Origin: CAIUMH01 sp963758555
GTDB lineage: Bacteria > Actinomycetota > Acidimicrobiia > Acidimicrobiales > RAAP-2
Length of the DNA stretch: 64,000 nucleotides
Assembly: GCA_963758555.1 (NCBI GenBank)
Contig: CAVWVW010000005.1
Location: 72,145 to 136,144 of the forward strand
Direction of reading: 5' to 3'
A program made the translations under genes and the position numbers. This document shows positions 32,439 to 43,378 of the stretch, piece after piece. The notes beneath the pieces were generated by a model. The model did no database searches and was not told the DNA's origin. It worked only from the letters and a program-made list of their open reading frames with translations. Numbering within the stretch: the first letter of the stretch is position 1; every line of letters begins with the position of its first letter.

Positions 32439-33824
32439 GTGGAGGAGATCGACGAGATCTGGGGCCGATGCCTCCTTGCGCTCCGGGAATCCGTGTCCGA
32501 TGCCGTCTGGCAGATGTGGCTGTCCAAGGTCACGGCTGTGGAAATCTCTGAGGACAACTTGGTGCTCGGTGTGCCCAACAGCGTGGTGCGTGCACGCATC
32601 AACGACCGCTTCTTGGGCCTCATCCGCGACGCCGTCGCCGCCGAGGCCGGTCACCCCCTCGACGTGAGCCTCGTCATCATCGATGACCATGACCTGGATC
32701 TCGACCTGCTCGATCCCGAGCTCAGCGAGCTGCCTCTGGCCGCCGCCGCCCCGGCGACAGCGTCCGAGGTGTCACAGCCTGGGACCTCACGCGCGTCAGG
32801 CACCGTCCGCTTGGATCCGAAGTTCACCTTCGACTCCTTCGTCGCCGCTCCGTCGAACCGCCTCGCCCTTGCCGCCGCGCAGACGGTGGCCGAGACCCCT
32901 GGTCGGGCCTACAACCCCCTGTTCATCTATGGCGCCTCAGGTCTCGGCAAGACCCACCTGTTGCACGCCATCGGCAACTGGGTCGTCCAGAACTACCCGC
33001 GCCATCGGGTGCTCTACGTGACCACCGAGACGTTCTTGAACGACTTCGTCGACGCCATGCGATCGAAGACGACCATTGCGTTCAAGCGCCACTACCGCGA
33101 GTGCGACGTGCTCCTCATCGACGACGTCCAGTTCATGCAGAACAAAGAAGGGCTCCAAGAGGAGCTCTTCCACACGTACAACACCCTCCACGGTGAGGGC
33201 AAGCAGATCGTGCTGACCTCCGATCGACCACCCAAATCCATCGAGACCTTGGAAGATCGGCTTCGAAGCCGGCTGCTCTCGGGCCTCATGGCCGAGATCG
33301 ACCCTCCTGACCTCGAGACTCGGCTGGCCATCTTGCGGACCAAGGCCTCGAACGAGAACGTCGAGCTCCCTGACGACGTCGGTGAGTTCATCGCCACCAA
33401 CGTGAAGGACAACATCCGTGAGCTGGAAGGTGCTCTGACCAGGGTTTCAGCCTTCGCGTCGCTGAGCCAGGAGCCGATCTCGCTCGATCTCGCTCAGCTG
33501 GTCCTCTCTGACCTCGGCGCCGAGACGAAGGTGATCACGCCCGACATGATCTTGTCCGCGGTCAGCGAGCACTACGGCCTGAGCATCGACGACCTGGTGG
33601 GGCCTCGGCGCGCCCGACCCCTGGTGACCGCCCGCCACGTGGCGATCTATCTGACCCGGAACCTGACGGACTACTCCTATCCGATGATCGGCAAGGTCTT
33701 CGGGGGGCGAGACCACTCGACCTGCATCAGCGCGGTTGAGAAGATCGAGGGTCAGATGAAGCTCCGCCGGCAGCTCTACGAGCAAGTCACCGCACTCATC
33801 CTCGAGATCAAGGACAAGAAGTGA
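32439..33824 (+). CDS. dnaA: Chromosomal replication initiator DnaA
   Basis: 461 residues from GTG 32439, with GGAGGGG four bases upstream. Domain I (1-75), a short acidic linker (80-125), AAA+ domain III with Walker A GASGLGKT (165-172), LLIDDVQFMQNKEG and the initiator helix region, then domain IV with DHSTCISAVEKIE for DnaA-box binding. It opens oriC. Boxes lie on both sides of the gene. Confidence 0.98.
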   Translation: MEEIDEIWGRCLLALRESVSDAVWQMWLSKVTAVEISEDNLVLGVPNSVVRARINDRFLGLIRDAVAAEAGHPLDVSLVIIDDHDLDLDLLDPELSELPLAAAAPATASEVSQPGTSRASGTVRLDPKFTFDSFVAAPSNRLALAAAQTVAETPGRAYNPLFIYGASGLGKTHLLHAIGNWVVQNYPRHRVLYVTTETFLNDFVDAMRSKTTIAFKRHYRECDVLLIDDVQFMQNKEGLQEELFHTYNTLHGEGKQIVLTSDRPPKSIETLEDRLRSRLLSGLMAEIDPPDLETRLAILRTKASNENVELPDDVGEFIATNVKDNIRELEGALTRVSAFASLSQEPISLDLAQLVLSDLGAETKVITPDMILSAVSEHYGLSIDDLVGPRRARPLVTARHVAIYLTRNLTDYSYPMIGKVFGGRDHSTCISAVEKIEGQMKLRRQLYEQVTALILEIKDKK

Positions 33825-34086
33825 AACCTGTGGAGAACCTTGGTGTGGTGACCACTTGTGGTGCTGCAACCTGGGGGGTGGGAGCTCACCTCTCCACAGC
33901 ACGCGACGCAGCTTCGTCGAACCAGCGTGATTCCTCCACAGCGACCGTATTCCCTGGTGAGGGAGATTCACTCGCTGACCAGGGACGATCGTTGCTTGTC
34001 CCCAATCCCCAGCCCCTATTACTGCTGTCCTTTGCTAAGAAGATCCCCCAATGTGGTGACGCCAGCCACAGAAAGGAACCGAGCTG
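33825..34086. other. Candidate origin of replication oriC
   Basis: 262-bp dnaA-dnaN intergenic region. DnaA-box-like sites: TTCTCCACA on the minus strand at 33829-33837, CTCTCCACA at 33890-33898, TCCTCCACA at 33932-33940 and TTGTCCCCA at 33994-34002. A less GC-rich stretch (about 34013-34045) could be the unwinding element. Position and boxes match actinobacterial origins, although it is short and the boxes are imperfect, so the upstream cluster may contribute. Confidence 0.7.
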
Positions 34087-35187
34087 ATGAAGTTCCGCTC
34101 TGAGAGAGACTCCCTGGTTGAGGCACTCGGCACAGCGAGCAGAGCAGTCGCCACCCGGCTCACCATGCCGGTGCTCTCTGGTCTGCTCGTCGAGGTCGAA
34201 GGCAACCAGCTCACGGTGACCGGAACCGACGGTGATCTGTCGATTCGCGTCGGCCTTGAGGTCATCGGCGTCGATGACGGCACCGCGGTGCTCCCTGCTC
34301 GGCTGGCCACCGACATCGCGCGCTCGCTCGAGCCAGGAGCCGTCACGATCGAGGCCGCCGACGAGCAGGTGGAGATCGGTGCCGCACGCTCCCAGTTCAC
34401 CCTCCGCTCGTACCCTGTCGTTGAGTTCCCCAACGTCTCGATCTCCACGAACGCCACGGCCCACGTCCCGGCGTCCGCCCTGGCGGAAGGCCTCCGCCAG
34501 GTGGTGCGAGCCTCCTCGAACGATGACGCTCGGCCTCTCCTGACGGGCGTGCTGCTGACCACCGCCTCAGGTATGGCACGACTGGTGGCCACCGACTCGT
34601 ATCGCCTCGCCTTGCGAGACCTTGATGGCACCGACCAGATCGCAGGCGATGAAGACCTCTTGGTGCCCGCTCGAGCTCTCACCGAGCTCCAGCGATTGAT
34701 CAACACCGATGACGAGACCATGGTGGCGGTCACCACCTCGCCCTCAGAGATCACCTTTGAGATCGGCCAGGTCTCCATCTCAACCCGGTTGATCTCCGGT
34801 ACCTATCCGGACTACCGCCAGCTGATCCCAGAGAGCTATCCAAACTCGCTCCACCTCGGGAAAGAGTCACTGCTTGCGGCGCTGCGCCGAGTGCGTCTGC
34901 TGGTCAAGGACAACACCACACCGGTTCGCCTCTCGATGCGAGGCGGTGGCGTCGATCTCAAGGTCGTCTCCCAAGAGGTGGGCGAGGGAGCCGAGAGCGT
35001 CGATGGCGACTTCACCGGCGAAGACCTCGTGATCGCTTTCAACCCGGCTTATCTGATCGAGGGCATCGAGGCCGTGGCTGGCGATGAGGTCATCATCGAG
35101 ACCTCCGATGCCACCAGGCCGGCCACCGTCCGCAGCGGCGAAGCAGACAGCTATCGCTATCTGCTCATGCCTGTGCGGGTCACCTGA
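34087..35187 (+). CDS. dnaN: DNA polymerase III beta sliding clamp
   Basis: 366 residues, three clamp domains. KFRSERDSLVEALGTASRAVATR at the start, LAVDSYRLALRD-type motif (read VATDSYRLALRD) mid-protein and the final YRYLLMPVRV, which forms the partner-binding pocket. Ring that tethers polymerase to DNA. Start supported by AAAGGAA. Confidence 0.97.
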   Translation: MKFRSERDSLVEALGTASRAVATRLTMPVLSGLLVEVEGNQLTVTGTDGDLSIRVGLEVIGVDDGTAVLPARLATDIARSLEPGAVTIEAADEQVEIGAARSQFTLRSYPVVEFPNVSISTNATAHVPASALAEGLRQVVRASSNDDARPLLTGVLLTTASGMARLVATDSYRLALRDLDGTDQIAGDEDLLVPARALTELQRLINTDDETMVAVTTSPSEITFEIGQVSISTRLISGTYPDYRQLIPESYPNSLHLGKESLLAALRRVRLLVKDNTTPVRLSMRGGGVDLKVVSQEVGEGAESVDGDFTGEDLVIAFNPAYLIEGIEAVAGDEVIIETSDATRPATVRSGEADSYRYLLMPVRVT

Positions 35188-35200
35188 GCGATTCGATCTC

Positions 35201-36286
35201 GTGGGGCTGACGCACCTCGAGCTGACCGACCTCCGGGTCTTCACCACCACCACCTTCGAGCCTGATCCCGACGGCACGACGGTGCTGGTCGGCCCCAACG
35301 GCACCGGCAAGACCTCGCTGCTCGAGGCGGTGGGCTACCTCGGACTCGGGCGCTCGCTTCGTGGCAGCCCTCGCGACGCGATGATCCGCAACGGAGCGGA
35401 GCGGGCCATCATCCGCGCCGAGCTGGTCTTCGATGGCCACGAGCTCTTGGTGGAGGCGGAGCTCAATCGGGTGGGTCGCTCGCGCACCCAGGTGAACCGC
35501 CAACCCGTGCGCTCACGCCGAGACCTGGCTGAGGCGGTGCCCGTGACCACGTTCTGTCCTGACGATCTCGTCGTGGTCCAAGGTGGCCCAGCGGGTCGCC
35601 GAGAGCTCCTCGACGATGCCCTGGTGCTCCTCGACGCTCGGGCAGGGGCCCTGATCGAGGAGGTCGACAAGAGCCTGCGGCAGCGAAACGCCCTGCTCAG
35701 ACAGGCTGGCGGGCGTCAGAGTGCGGAGATCGACGCCACCTTGGATGTCTGGGACGACCGGCTTGGTCGGGCTGGAGACCAGCTGGTGGGTCTGCGACGA
35801 GATCTCCTCGAGCAGCTCAACGGACCTATCGACGAGGCCTATCAGACCTTGGCCGGGACTCGAGGCTCTCGCGTCATCGCCGCCCTCTACGAGGGCACCG
35901 GGCGCGACCAGCTCCACGAGCTCCTGGCCAGCTCGCGGCGCGACGACCTGCGGCGAGGGGTGACGACCGTGGGCCCCCACCGAGATGACGTGGTGCTCAC
36001 CTTGAACGACCGAGACGCCCGCACCCAGGCCTCCCAGGGCGAGCAGCGGACCCTGGCGCTCGCCCTTCGCCTGGCGGTGCACCTGGCCGCTCGTGAGCAC
36101 CTAGGGGCCGCACCACTGCTCCTGCTCGACGACGTCTTCAGCGAGCTCGACCCTGACCGGGCTCGACGACTGGTCAACGAGCTGCCTCCTGGCCAGACCC
36201 TCGTGACCACGGCGTCCCCGCTGCCCGAAGGTGTGCGCCCGGCCAGGATCGTCGACGTGGCCGGGCTGGTGACGGCGCGTGGCTAG
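35201..36286 (+). CDS. recF: DNA replication and repair protein RecF
   Basis: 361 residues from GTG 35201, 13 bases after dnaN. SMC-like ATPase: LELTDLRVF, Walker A GPNGTGKTSLLEAV, signature ASQGEQRTLALALRLA and Walker B LLLLDDVFSELDP. Loads RecA at gaps with RecO and RecR. The frame is open into dnaN, but that part is not RecF-like. The start lacks a clear ribosome binding site, so coupling to dnaN is likely. Confidence 0.95.
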   Translation: MGLTHLELTDLRVFTTTTFEPDPDGTTVLVGPNGTGKTSLLEAVGYLGLGRSLRGSPRDAMIRNGAERAIIRAELVFDGHELLVEAELNRVGRSRTQVNRQPVRSRRDLAEAVPVTTFCPDDLVVVQGGPAGRRELLDDALVLLDARAGALIEEVDKSLRQRNALLRQAGGRQSAEIDATLDVWDDRLGRAGDQLVGLRRDLLEQLNGPIDEAYQTLAGTRGSRVIAALYEGTGRDQLHELLASSRRDDLRRGVTTVGPHRDDVVLTLNDRDARTQASQGEQRTLALALRLAVHLAAREHLGAAPLLLLDDVFSELDPDRARRLVNELPPGQTLVTTASPLPEGVRPARIVDVAGLVTARG

Positions 36287-36593
36287 GCGGCGCCACGACG
36301 ACGAGGGACCCATCCCGATCGCCGACTCCCTGGCCAAGGTGGCGGGTCGCCTGACCAAGGCCGATCTCTTGGGGTTAGGGGCGATCCTCGAGGGGTGGGA
36401 GGACGTGGTCGGAGCCCAGATCGCTCGCCACGCGACCCCCATCCGGCTGGTCGACGGGGTCCTGACGGTGGCGGTTGACGAGCCGGGCTGGGCGTCGCAG
36501 CTGCGACTGGCGGCGGGCAAGCTGAAGGCACCGCTGGGCGCGCTCGGGAGCTGTCGGATCGATCGTGTTGAGGTGGTCGTCCGGGCCTCGTAG
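36279..36593 (+). CDS. DUF721/DciA family protein, likely helicase loader
   Basis: 104 residues, GTG overlapping the recF end by eight bases. KVAGRLTKADLLGLGAILEGWEDVVGAQIARHATPIRLVDGVLTVAVDEPGWASQLRL is the DUF721 core (stretches ALSO seen in actinobacterial recF-gyrB neighbours). DciA proteins of this family help load DnaB where no DnaC or DnaI exists. None of those loaders is seen here, and this window also has two DnaB-type proteins. The helicase role is inferred from family. Confidence 0.82.
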   Translation: MARRRHDDEGPIPIADSLAKVAGRLTKADLLGLGAILEGWEDVVGAQIARHATPIRLVDGVLTVAVDEPGWASQLRLAAGKLKAPLGALGSCRIDRVEVVVRAS

Positions 36594-36620
36594 GTGGCAG
36601 GCCGAGACCCTTGGGTGCGG

Positions 36621-36626
36621 TAGGAT
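36621..36626 (+). promoter_or_regulatory. Candidate -10 box and leader of gyrB
   Basis: TAGGAT, 77 bp before GTG 36703. The leader holds two short 5-bp stems (GCCCC/GGGGC and CGCCC/GGGCG). gyrase promoters often respond to supercoiling; nothing in the sequence proves this here. Confidence 0.4.
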
Positions 36627-36702
36627 CTTGGAGTTCAGACGCCCCTTCAGCGGGGCAGTTCGCGCCCGGATTTCCAGAGGGCGTCGAGCGGAGGGGAGCC
36701 GT

Positions 36703-38637
36703 GTGGCAAAGGCCGAGGTGAAGGAGTCGAGCTCGTACAACGCGAGCGATATCACGGTCCTTGAGGGCCTTGATCCGGTGCGCAAGCGACCGGGGATGTA
36801 CATCGGCTCCACTGGTCCCACCGGCCTCCACCACCTCATCTGGGAGATCGTCGACAACGGTGTCGACGAGGCCATGGCGGGCCACTGCACCAGGATCGAC
36901 GTCACCCTCCTCGCCGACGGCGGGGTGCGCGTGGCAGATGACGGGCGAGGCATCCCCGTCGACCCTCACCCCCAGTACAAGGACAAGTCTGCGGCCGAGG
37001 TCGTCTACACCGTGCTCCACGCCGGCGGGAAGTTCGGCGGGAGCGGCTACAAGGTCTCGGGCGGCCTCCATGGCGTCGGCGCGTCGGTGGTCAACGCCCT
37101 GAGCACCCACCTGGTGCTCGAGGTCGACCGCAACGGTGACCATCATCAGATGGAGTTCAAGGACGGAGGCAAGCCTCAGGGCAAGCTGCTCGTCACCGGG
37201 CCAGCTCCGAGGGGGCGCACCGGCACGACGGTGACCTTCTGGCCCGACGGCTCGATCTTCGAAGACACCGAGTACCGAGCCCAGACGGTGCTCGAGCGCC
37301 TGCAGATCATGGCCTTCTTAAACAAGGGCCTTGAGATCCGCTTCACCGACGAGCGCCCAGGGCGTCAGCAGAACCAGACCTACAAGTACAACGGCGGCAT
37401 CGTCGACTACGTCAAGCATCTCAACGCCGCCAAGGAGTCGCTGTTCAAGAAGGTCGTCTCCTACGAGCAGATCGAAGAGACGATGGAGGTCGAGGTCGCC
37501 CTCCAGTGGAACACCAGCTACAACGACTCGATCTACTCGTTCGCCAACGGCATCTCGACGACCGAGGGGGGCATGCACGAAGAGGGCTTCCGCACCGCGC
37601 TGACCACGGTCGTCAACCGACATGCCCGAGCCAAGAACGCGCTCAAGGAGAAGGACGAGAACCTTGATGCGGCCGACATCCGAGAGGGGCTGACGGCCAT
37701 CATCTCGGTGCGCTTGGCGGAGCCGCAGTTCGAGGGCCAGACCAAGGCCAAGCTCGGCAACGTGCCCATGAAGTCACTGGTCCAGCGGGCGACGAACGCC
37801 AAGCTGGCTGAGTGGTTCGAAGAGAACCCCCGCGAGGCCAACCAGGTCGTGCAGAAGGCCCTCTTGGCCCAGCGCGCCCGCCTGGCCGCTCGCTCGGCCC
37901 GTGACCTCACCCGCCGCAAGTCAGCTCTCGACGGCGCGGGCCTCCCGGGCAAGCTGGTGGACTGCTCGTCGCGCGACCCGCGCGAGTCAGAGCTGTTCAT
38001 CGTGGAGGGGAACTCAGCTGGCGGCTCAGCCAAGGACGCCCGGAACCCCAAGGTCCAGGCGATCCTGCCCATCCGAGGCAAGATCCTGAACGTCGAGCGG
38101 GCCCGCATCGACAAGATGCTGAAGAACGCCGAGATCCAAGCGCTCATCGCGGCCATCGGCGCCGGCTTGGCTGAGGACTTCGACGTGACCAAGATCAGGT
38201 ACCACAAGATCATCCTGCTGGCCGATGCCGACGTCGACGGCAGCCACATCCGGACCCTGCTGCTGACCTTCTTCTTCCGCCAGATGCGCCCGATGGTCGA
38301 GGCGGGCCACGTCTACGTCGCGCAACCCCCGCTGTTCTCGACGCTGGTCGGCAAGGAGAAGATCTACCTGAAGGATGACGCGGCCAAGGAGGCGTTCTTG
38401 GCCGAGCACCCTGATCACAAGCATGATTTCCAGCGCTTGAAGGGCCTCGGAGAGATGGACTTCGACGAGCTGCGCGACACGACCATGGACGCCACCAAGC
38501 GCTCGCTGCTGCAGATCAGCGTCGAGCAGGCAGCGCTGGCCGATGAGGTCTGCAGCGTGCTGATGGGTGAAGACGTCGAGCTCCGACGCCACTTCATCCA
38601 GACCAACGCGAAGGACGTTCGCTTCCTCGACATCTGA
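36703..38637 (+). CDS. gyrB: DNA gyrase subunit B
   Basis: 644 residues from GTG 36703, with GGAGGGG seven bases upstream. GHKL ATPase (EIVDNGVDEAMAGH, DDGRGIPVDPHP, GGLHGVGASVVNALS), transducer, then TOPRIM with VEGNSAGGSA and DADVDGSHI and the C-terminal GEMDFDELRDTTMD. Short actinobacterial type without the large insert of enterobacteria. Forms an A2B2 complex with GyrA, encoded 20 bp downstream. Confidence 0.97.
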   Translation: MAKAEVKESSSYNASDITVLEGLDPVRKRPGMYIGSTGPTGLHHLIWEIVDNGVDEAMAGHCTRIDVTLLADGGVRVADDGRGIPVDPHPQYKDKSAAEVVYTVLHAGGKFGGSGYKVSGGLHGVGASVVNALSTHLVLEVDRNGDHHQMEFKDGGKPQGKLLVTGPAPRGRTGTTVTFWPDGSIFEDTEYRAQTVLERLQIMAFLNKGLEIRFTDERPGRQQNQTYKYNGGIVDYVKHLNAAKESLFKKVVSYEQIEETMEVEVALQWNTSYNDSIYSFANGISTTEGGMHEEGFRTALTTVVNRHARAKNALKEKDENLDAADIREGLTAIISVRLAEPQFEGQTKAKLGNVPMKSLVQRATNAKLAEWFEENPREANQVVQKALLAQRARLAARSARDLTRRKSALDGAGLPGKLVDCSSRDPRESELFIVEGNSAGGSAKDARNPKVQAILPIRGKILNVERARIDKMLKNAEIQALIAAIGAGLAEDFDVTKIRYHKIILLADADVDGSHIRTLLLTFFFRQMRPMVEAGHVYVAQPPLFSTLVGKEKIYLKDDAAKEAFLAEHPDHKHDFQRLKGLGEMDFDELRDTTMDATKRSLLQISVEQAALADEVCSVLMGEDVELRRHFIQTNAKDVRFLDI

Positions 38638-38657
38638 GGGGCGCGAGAGACGAGAGC

Positions 38658-41147
<2,490 letters not shown>

Positions 41148-41215
41148 CGGAGGGGTGGTCTCTCGGGTTGAGGACGTGGGGCTGGGGGAGCGGTTGATCG
41201 CCGGCGGGGGCTTCC

Positions 41216-41221
41216 TAGGCT
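41216..41221 (+). promoter_or_regulatory. Candidate -10 box for the 41264 gene
   Basis: TAGGCT, 42 bases before the ATG, with a GGAGG ribosome binding site in between. Confidence 0.35.
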
Positions 41222-41263
41222 TTCCTTCGAGGCTGGTGTGGCCCACGGGCGTGAGGAGGGACC

Positions 41264-41866
41264 ATGGCTGTGCCAACGCAAGCGGAGATCGCAGGCTGGA
41301 GCGCCGACGAGCGTGCGGAGGTCGCACGGCACCTCGATGCTCTCTGGGACCACAGTGACCTCAACGTCGGGATGGTGCGCCGTCGGCGGATCATCCTGAT
41401 CACCGTCACCATCGCTGGGGTCTGCCTCTTCCCGTGGATCGGCTACCTCGCCGTCTCGCTGCCCGATGCCTCTCGAGCCGAGGCGTGGAAGGCCGCCTGG
41501 GTCGGCTTCGACATCGGGCTGGCGCTCGTGCTCCTGTCCACCGCGTGGCTCGGCTACCACCGCCGCCTGCTCACCATGATCGGCCTCACCGTTGCCTCCA
41601 CGCTGCTGCTCGTCGACGCGTGGTTCGACCTCACCTTGTCGTTCCACACCAGCGAGCAGGCCGGCTCCATCATCGACGCCTTCGTGGAGATCCCGTTCGC
41701 GCTCTTGTTGATGTTCACCTGCTATGCGGTGATGCGGCGCTCGTCGCTGGTCTTCTCTCGGATCAGGGGAGAGGACACCCTCGGGGTGTCCCTCTGGCAC
41801 CAGAAGATGTTCGGCGCTGAGCCTGAGTCGCTCAGGCCCGAGGTCGCGACCGAGTCGGAGCGCTGA
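41264..41866 (+). CDS. Four-helix membrane protein, unknown function
   Basis: 200 residues. The N-terminal 40 are cytoplasmic and charged (SADERAEVARHLDALWDHSDL). Four membrane helices follow: IILITVTIAGVCLFPWIGYL, FDIGLALVLLSTAWLGY, MIGLTVASTLLLVDAWF and FVEIPFALLLMFTCYAVM. A soluble tail ends in an acidic stretch. No family recognised. Start has GGAGG. A hairpin-forming stretch inside the 3' part (41770-41796) is coding. The next 257 bp to the NlpC gene hold no gene I can support. Confidence 0.7.
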   Translation: MAVPTQAEIAGWSADERAEVARHLDALWDHSDLNVGMVRRRRIILITVTIAGVCLFPWIGYLAVSLPDASRAEAWKAAWVGFDIGLALVLLSTAWLGYHRRLLTMIGLTVASTLLLVDAWFDLTLSFHTSEQAGSIIDAFVEIPFALLLMFTCYAVMRRSSLVFSRIRGEDTLGVSLWHQKMFGAEPESLRPEVATESER

Positions 41867-42123
41867 GCGCTCCCTCGTCCCAGGCGGATCCTCGTCTCCG
41901 CCCCAGGTTCCAGATGGTCCTGACGAGGTGCTGGCACCCCTTGCTCCCTGCACGCGACGCTCAGAAGACCCCGACGGCGCTCGCCGATCGAGGTCGGTGG
42001 CGTGGTGGACTGTGCCGAAGGATTGCTCAGAGTTCAGATCGCTGTTGCCCTGCGCTAACGAGCCGTTCAGGTCCGTCGACCACACTGGCAGCCGGCTGCA
42101 CACGGGAAGGTTGGCTCAGCGAC

Positions 42124-43347
42124 GTGGCAAGGACCAGGAGCACGGTCGCTCGCCGCGCACTCACCCTCTTCGTGCTTGGAGGCGCGCTGGCCTCCCTGGG
42201 CACCAGCGCCGCCCTGGCTGGGACCACCACGACCACCCGCCCCACGTCGAGCACCACTACCCCATCCACAACCCACGGCCACATCCGTCCTCCACCACTC
42301 CGTCTTCCACCACGACGACCGTGCCGAGCGCTCCCCAGGCTCCGGGAGCCTCCGCTACGACAGGACAGCCCGATGACGCTGAGCTGCAACGCGGCCAGAG
42401 CCCTCCTGGTCGTGACCGAGCAGGCCACCGTCACACTCGATCAGCTGGAGGCGACCTCCGAGCGGGCCCAAGCGAGCGCCTTCGGTGCCACGGTGGTCCT
42501 GGTCGAGCAGCAGCGCGCTCTGGCGTCGACGACCGCACGGGTGGCCGCGCTCAAGAGAACGGCGTCATCGATGTCCATCGACGTCTACATGGCGAGCGCG
42601 CCGGCCTCGTCGGTGGCGCAGACCTTCGCCACCTCCCAGGCAGACCGGGCGCGATCCCTGACCGAGGGCGTCTACGACCAGGTGGCGGCTGATCAGGTCA
42701 CCGCAGCGATCACCCGGCTCGAGGGGCTGGAGCGAGCGCGACGTCACAGCGCCGAGCTGGCCGCGTCGAGCGCCACGAGAGCCAAGCAGGCGTCTGCGCA
42801 GGCCGCCAGAGCGCTGACCTCGGCCACGAGGACCCAAGCTCGTCTCCTCGCCATGCTGGCGTCGGTCTCGCCGGCCACGTTGGCTGCCTTGGCACAGCTG
42901 CAAGCCAACGGCGACGCCTCCATCGAGGCGCTGCTCCACGACGGCACGCTCCACCTGGCCAAGGGTGTGGCCCAGCCGCCTGGCGTCCTGCCGAGCGCGC
43001 TCGCTGCTCTCGAGTTCGCGGCGGCCCAGATCGGCAAGCCCTACGTCTGGGGCGGGACGGGTCCCCAGGGCTTCGACTGCTCCGGTCTCGTCCAGCAGGC
43101 CTGGGCGGCAGCCGGCGTCACCCTCCCTCGCGTGGCCGCCGATCAGTCGACGGCGACGGTGCCGATCTCGTTCGCCCAGCTTGAGCCCGGAGACCTCGTC
43201 TTCTTCGAGCAGCCGGTGGGCCACGTCGGGATCTACGTCGGCGGAGGCCAGATGATCGACGCGCCCTACACCGGTGCCTTCGTGAGGATCGACAGCATCT
43301 TCTGGTCGAAGCTCGAGGGCTTCGGGCGGGTGACCGCCACCTCGTAG
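42124..43347 (+). CDS. Secreted NlpC/P60 peptidoglycan endopeptidase, with a probable double frameshift in its linker
   Basis: About 407 residues from GTG 42124. A signal peptide (RRALTLFVLGGALASLGTSAALA) leads to a Thr-rich linker, a coiled-coil region (LDQLEATSERAQAS and onward to about 300) and a C-terminal NlpC/P60 domain with catalytic Cys in GFDCSGLVQQAW and His in GHVGIYVG. RipA-type enzymes cut peptide crosslinks at division. Between about 42280 and 42395 the frame reads Arg/Pro-rich nonsense, while the neighbouring frame reads SSTTPSSTTTTVPSAPQAPG, a normal secreted linker. Two compensating indels are therefore likely; the protein stays open either way. Confidence 0.82.
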   Translation: MARTRSTVARRALTLFVLGGALASLGTSAALAGTTTTTRPTSSTTTPSTTHGHIRPPPLRLPPRRPCRALPRLREPPLRQDSPMTLSCNAARALLVVTEQATVTLDQLEATSERAQASAFGATVVLVEQQRALASTTARVAALKRTASSMSIDVYMASAPASSVAQTFATSQADRARSLTEGVYDQVAADQVTAAITRLEGLERARRHSAELAASSATRAKQASAQAARALTSATRTQARLLAMLASVSPATLAALAQLQANGDASIEALLHDGTLHLAKGVAQPPGVLPSALAALEFAAAQIGKPYVWGGTGPQGFDCSGLVQQAWAAAGVTLPRVAADQSTATVPISFAQLEPGDLVFFEQPVGHVGIYVGGGQMIDAPYTGAFVRIDSIFWSKLEGFGRVTATS

Positions 43348-43378
43348 CGAGGACCTCTCGACCCTGAGGGTGGCGCCG

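Noticed and set aside
41770..41796. Strong hairpin near the end of the 41264 gene
   Set aside because: It lies inside the coding frame about 70 bp before the stop and has one bulge; coincidence of coding is more likely than a terminator.
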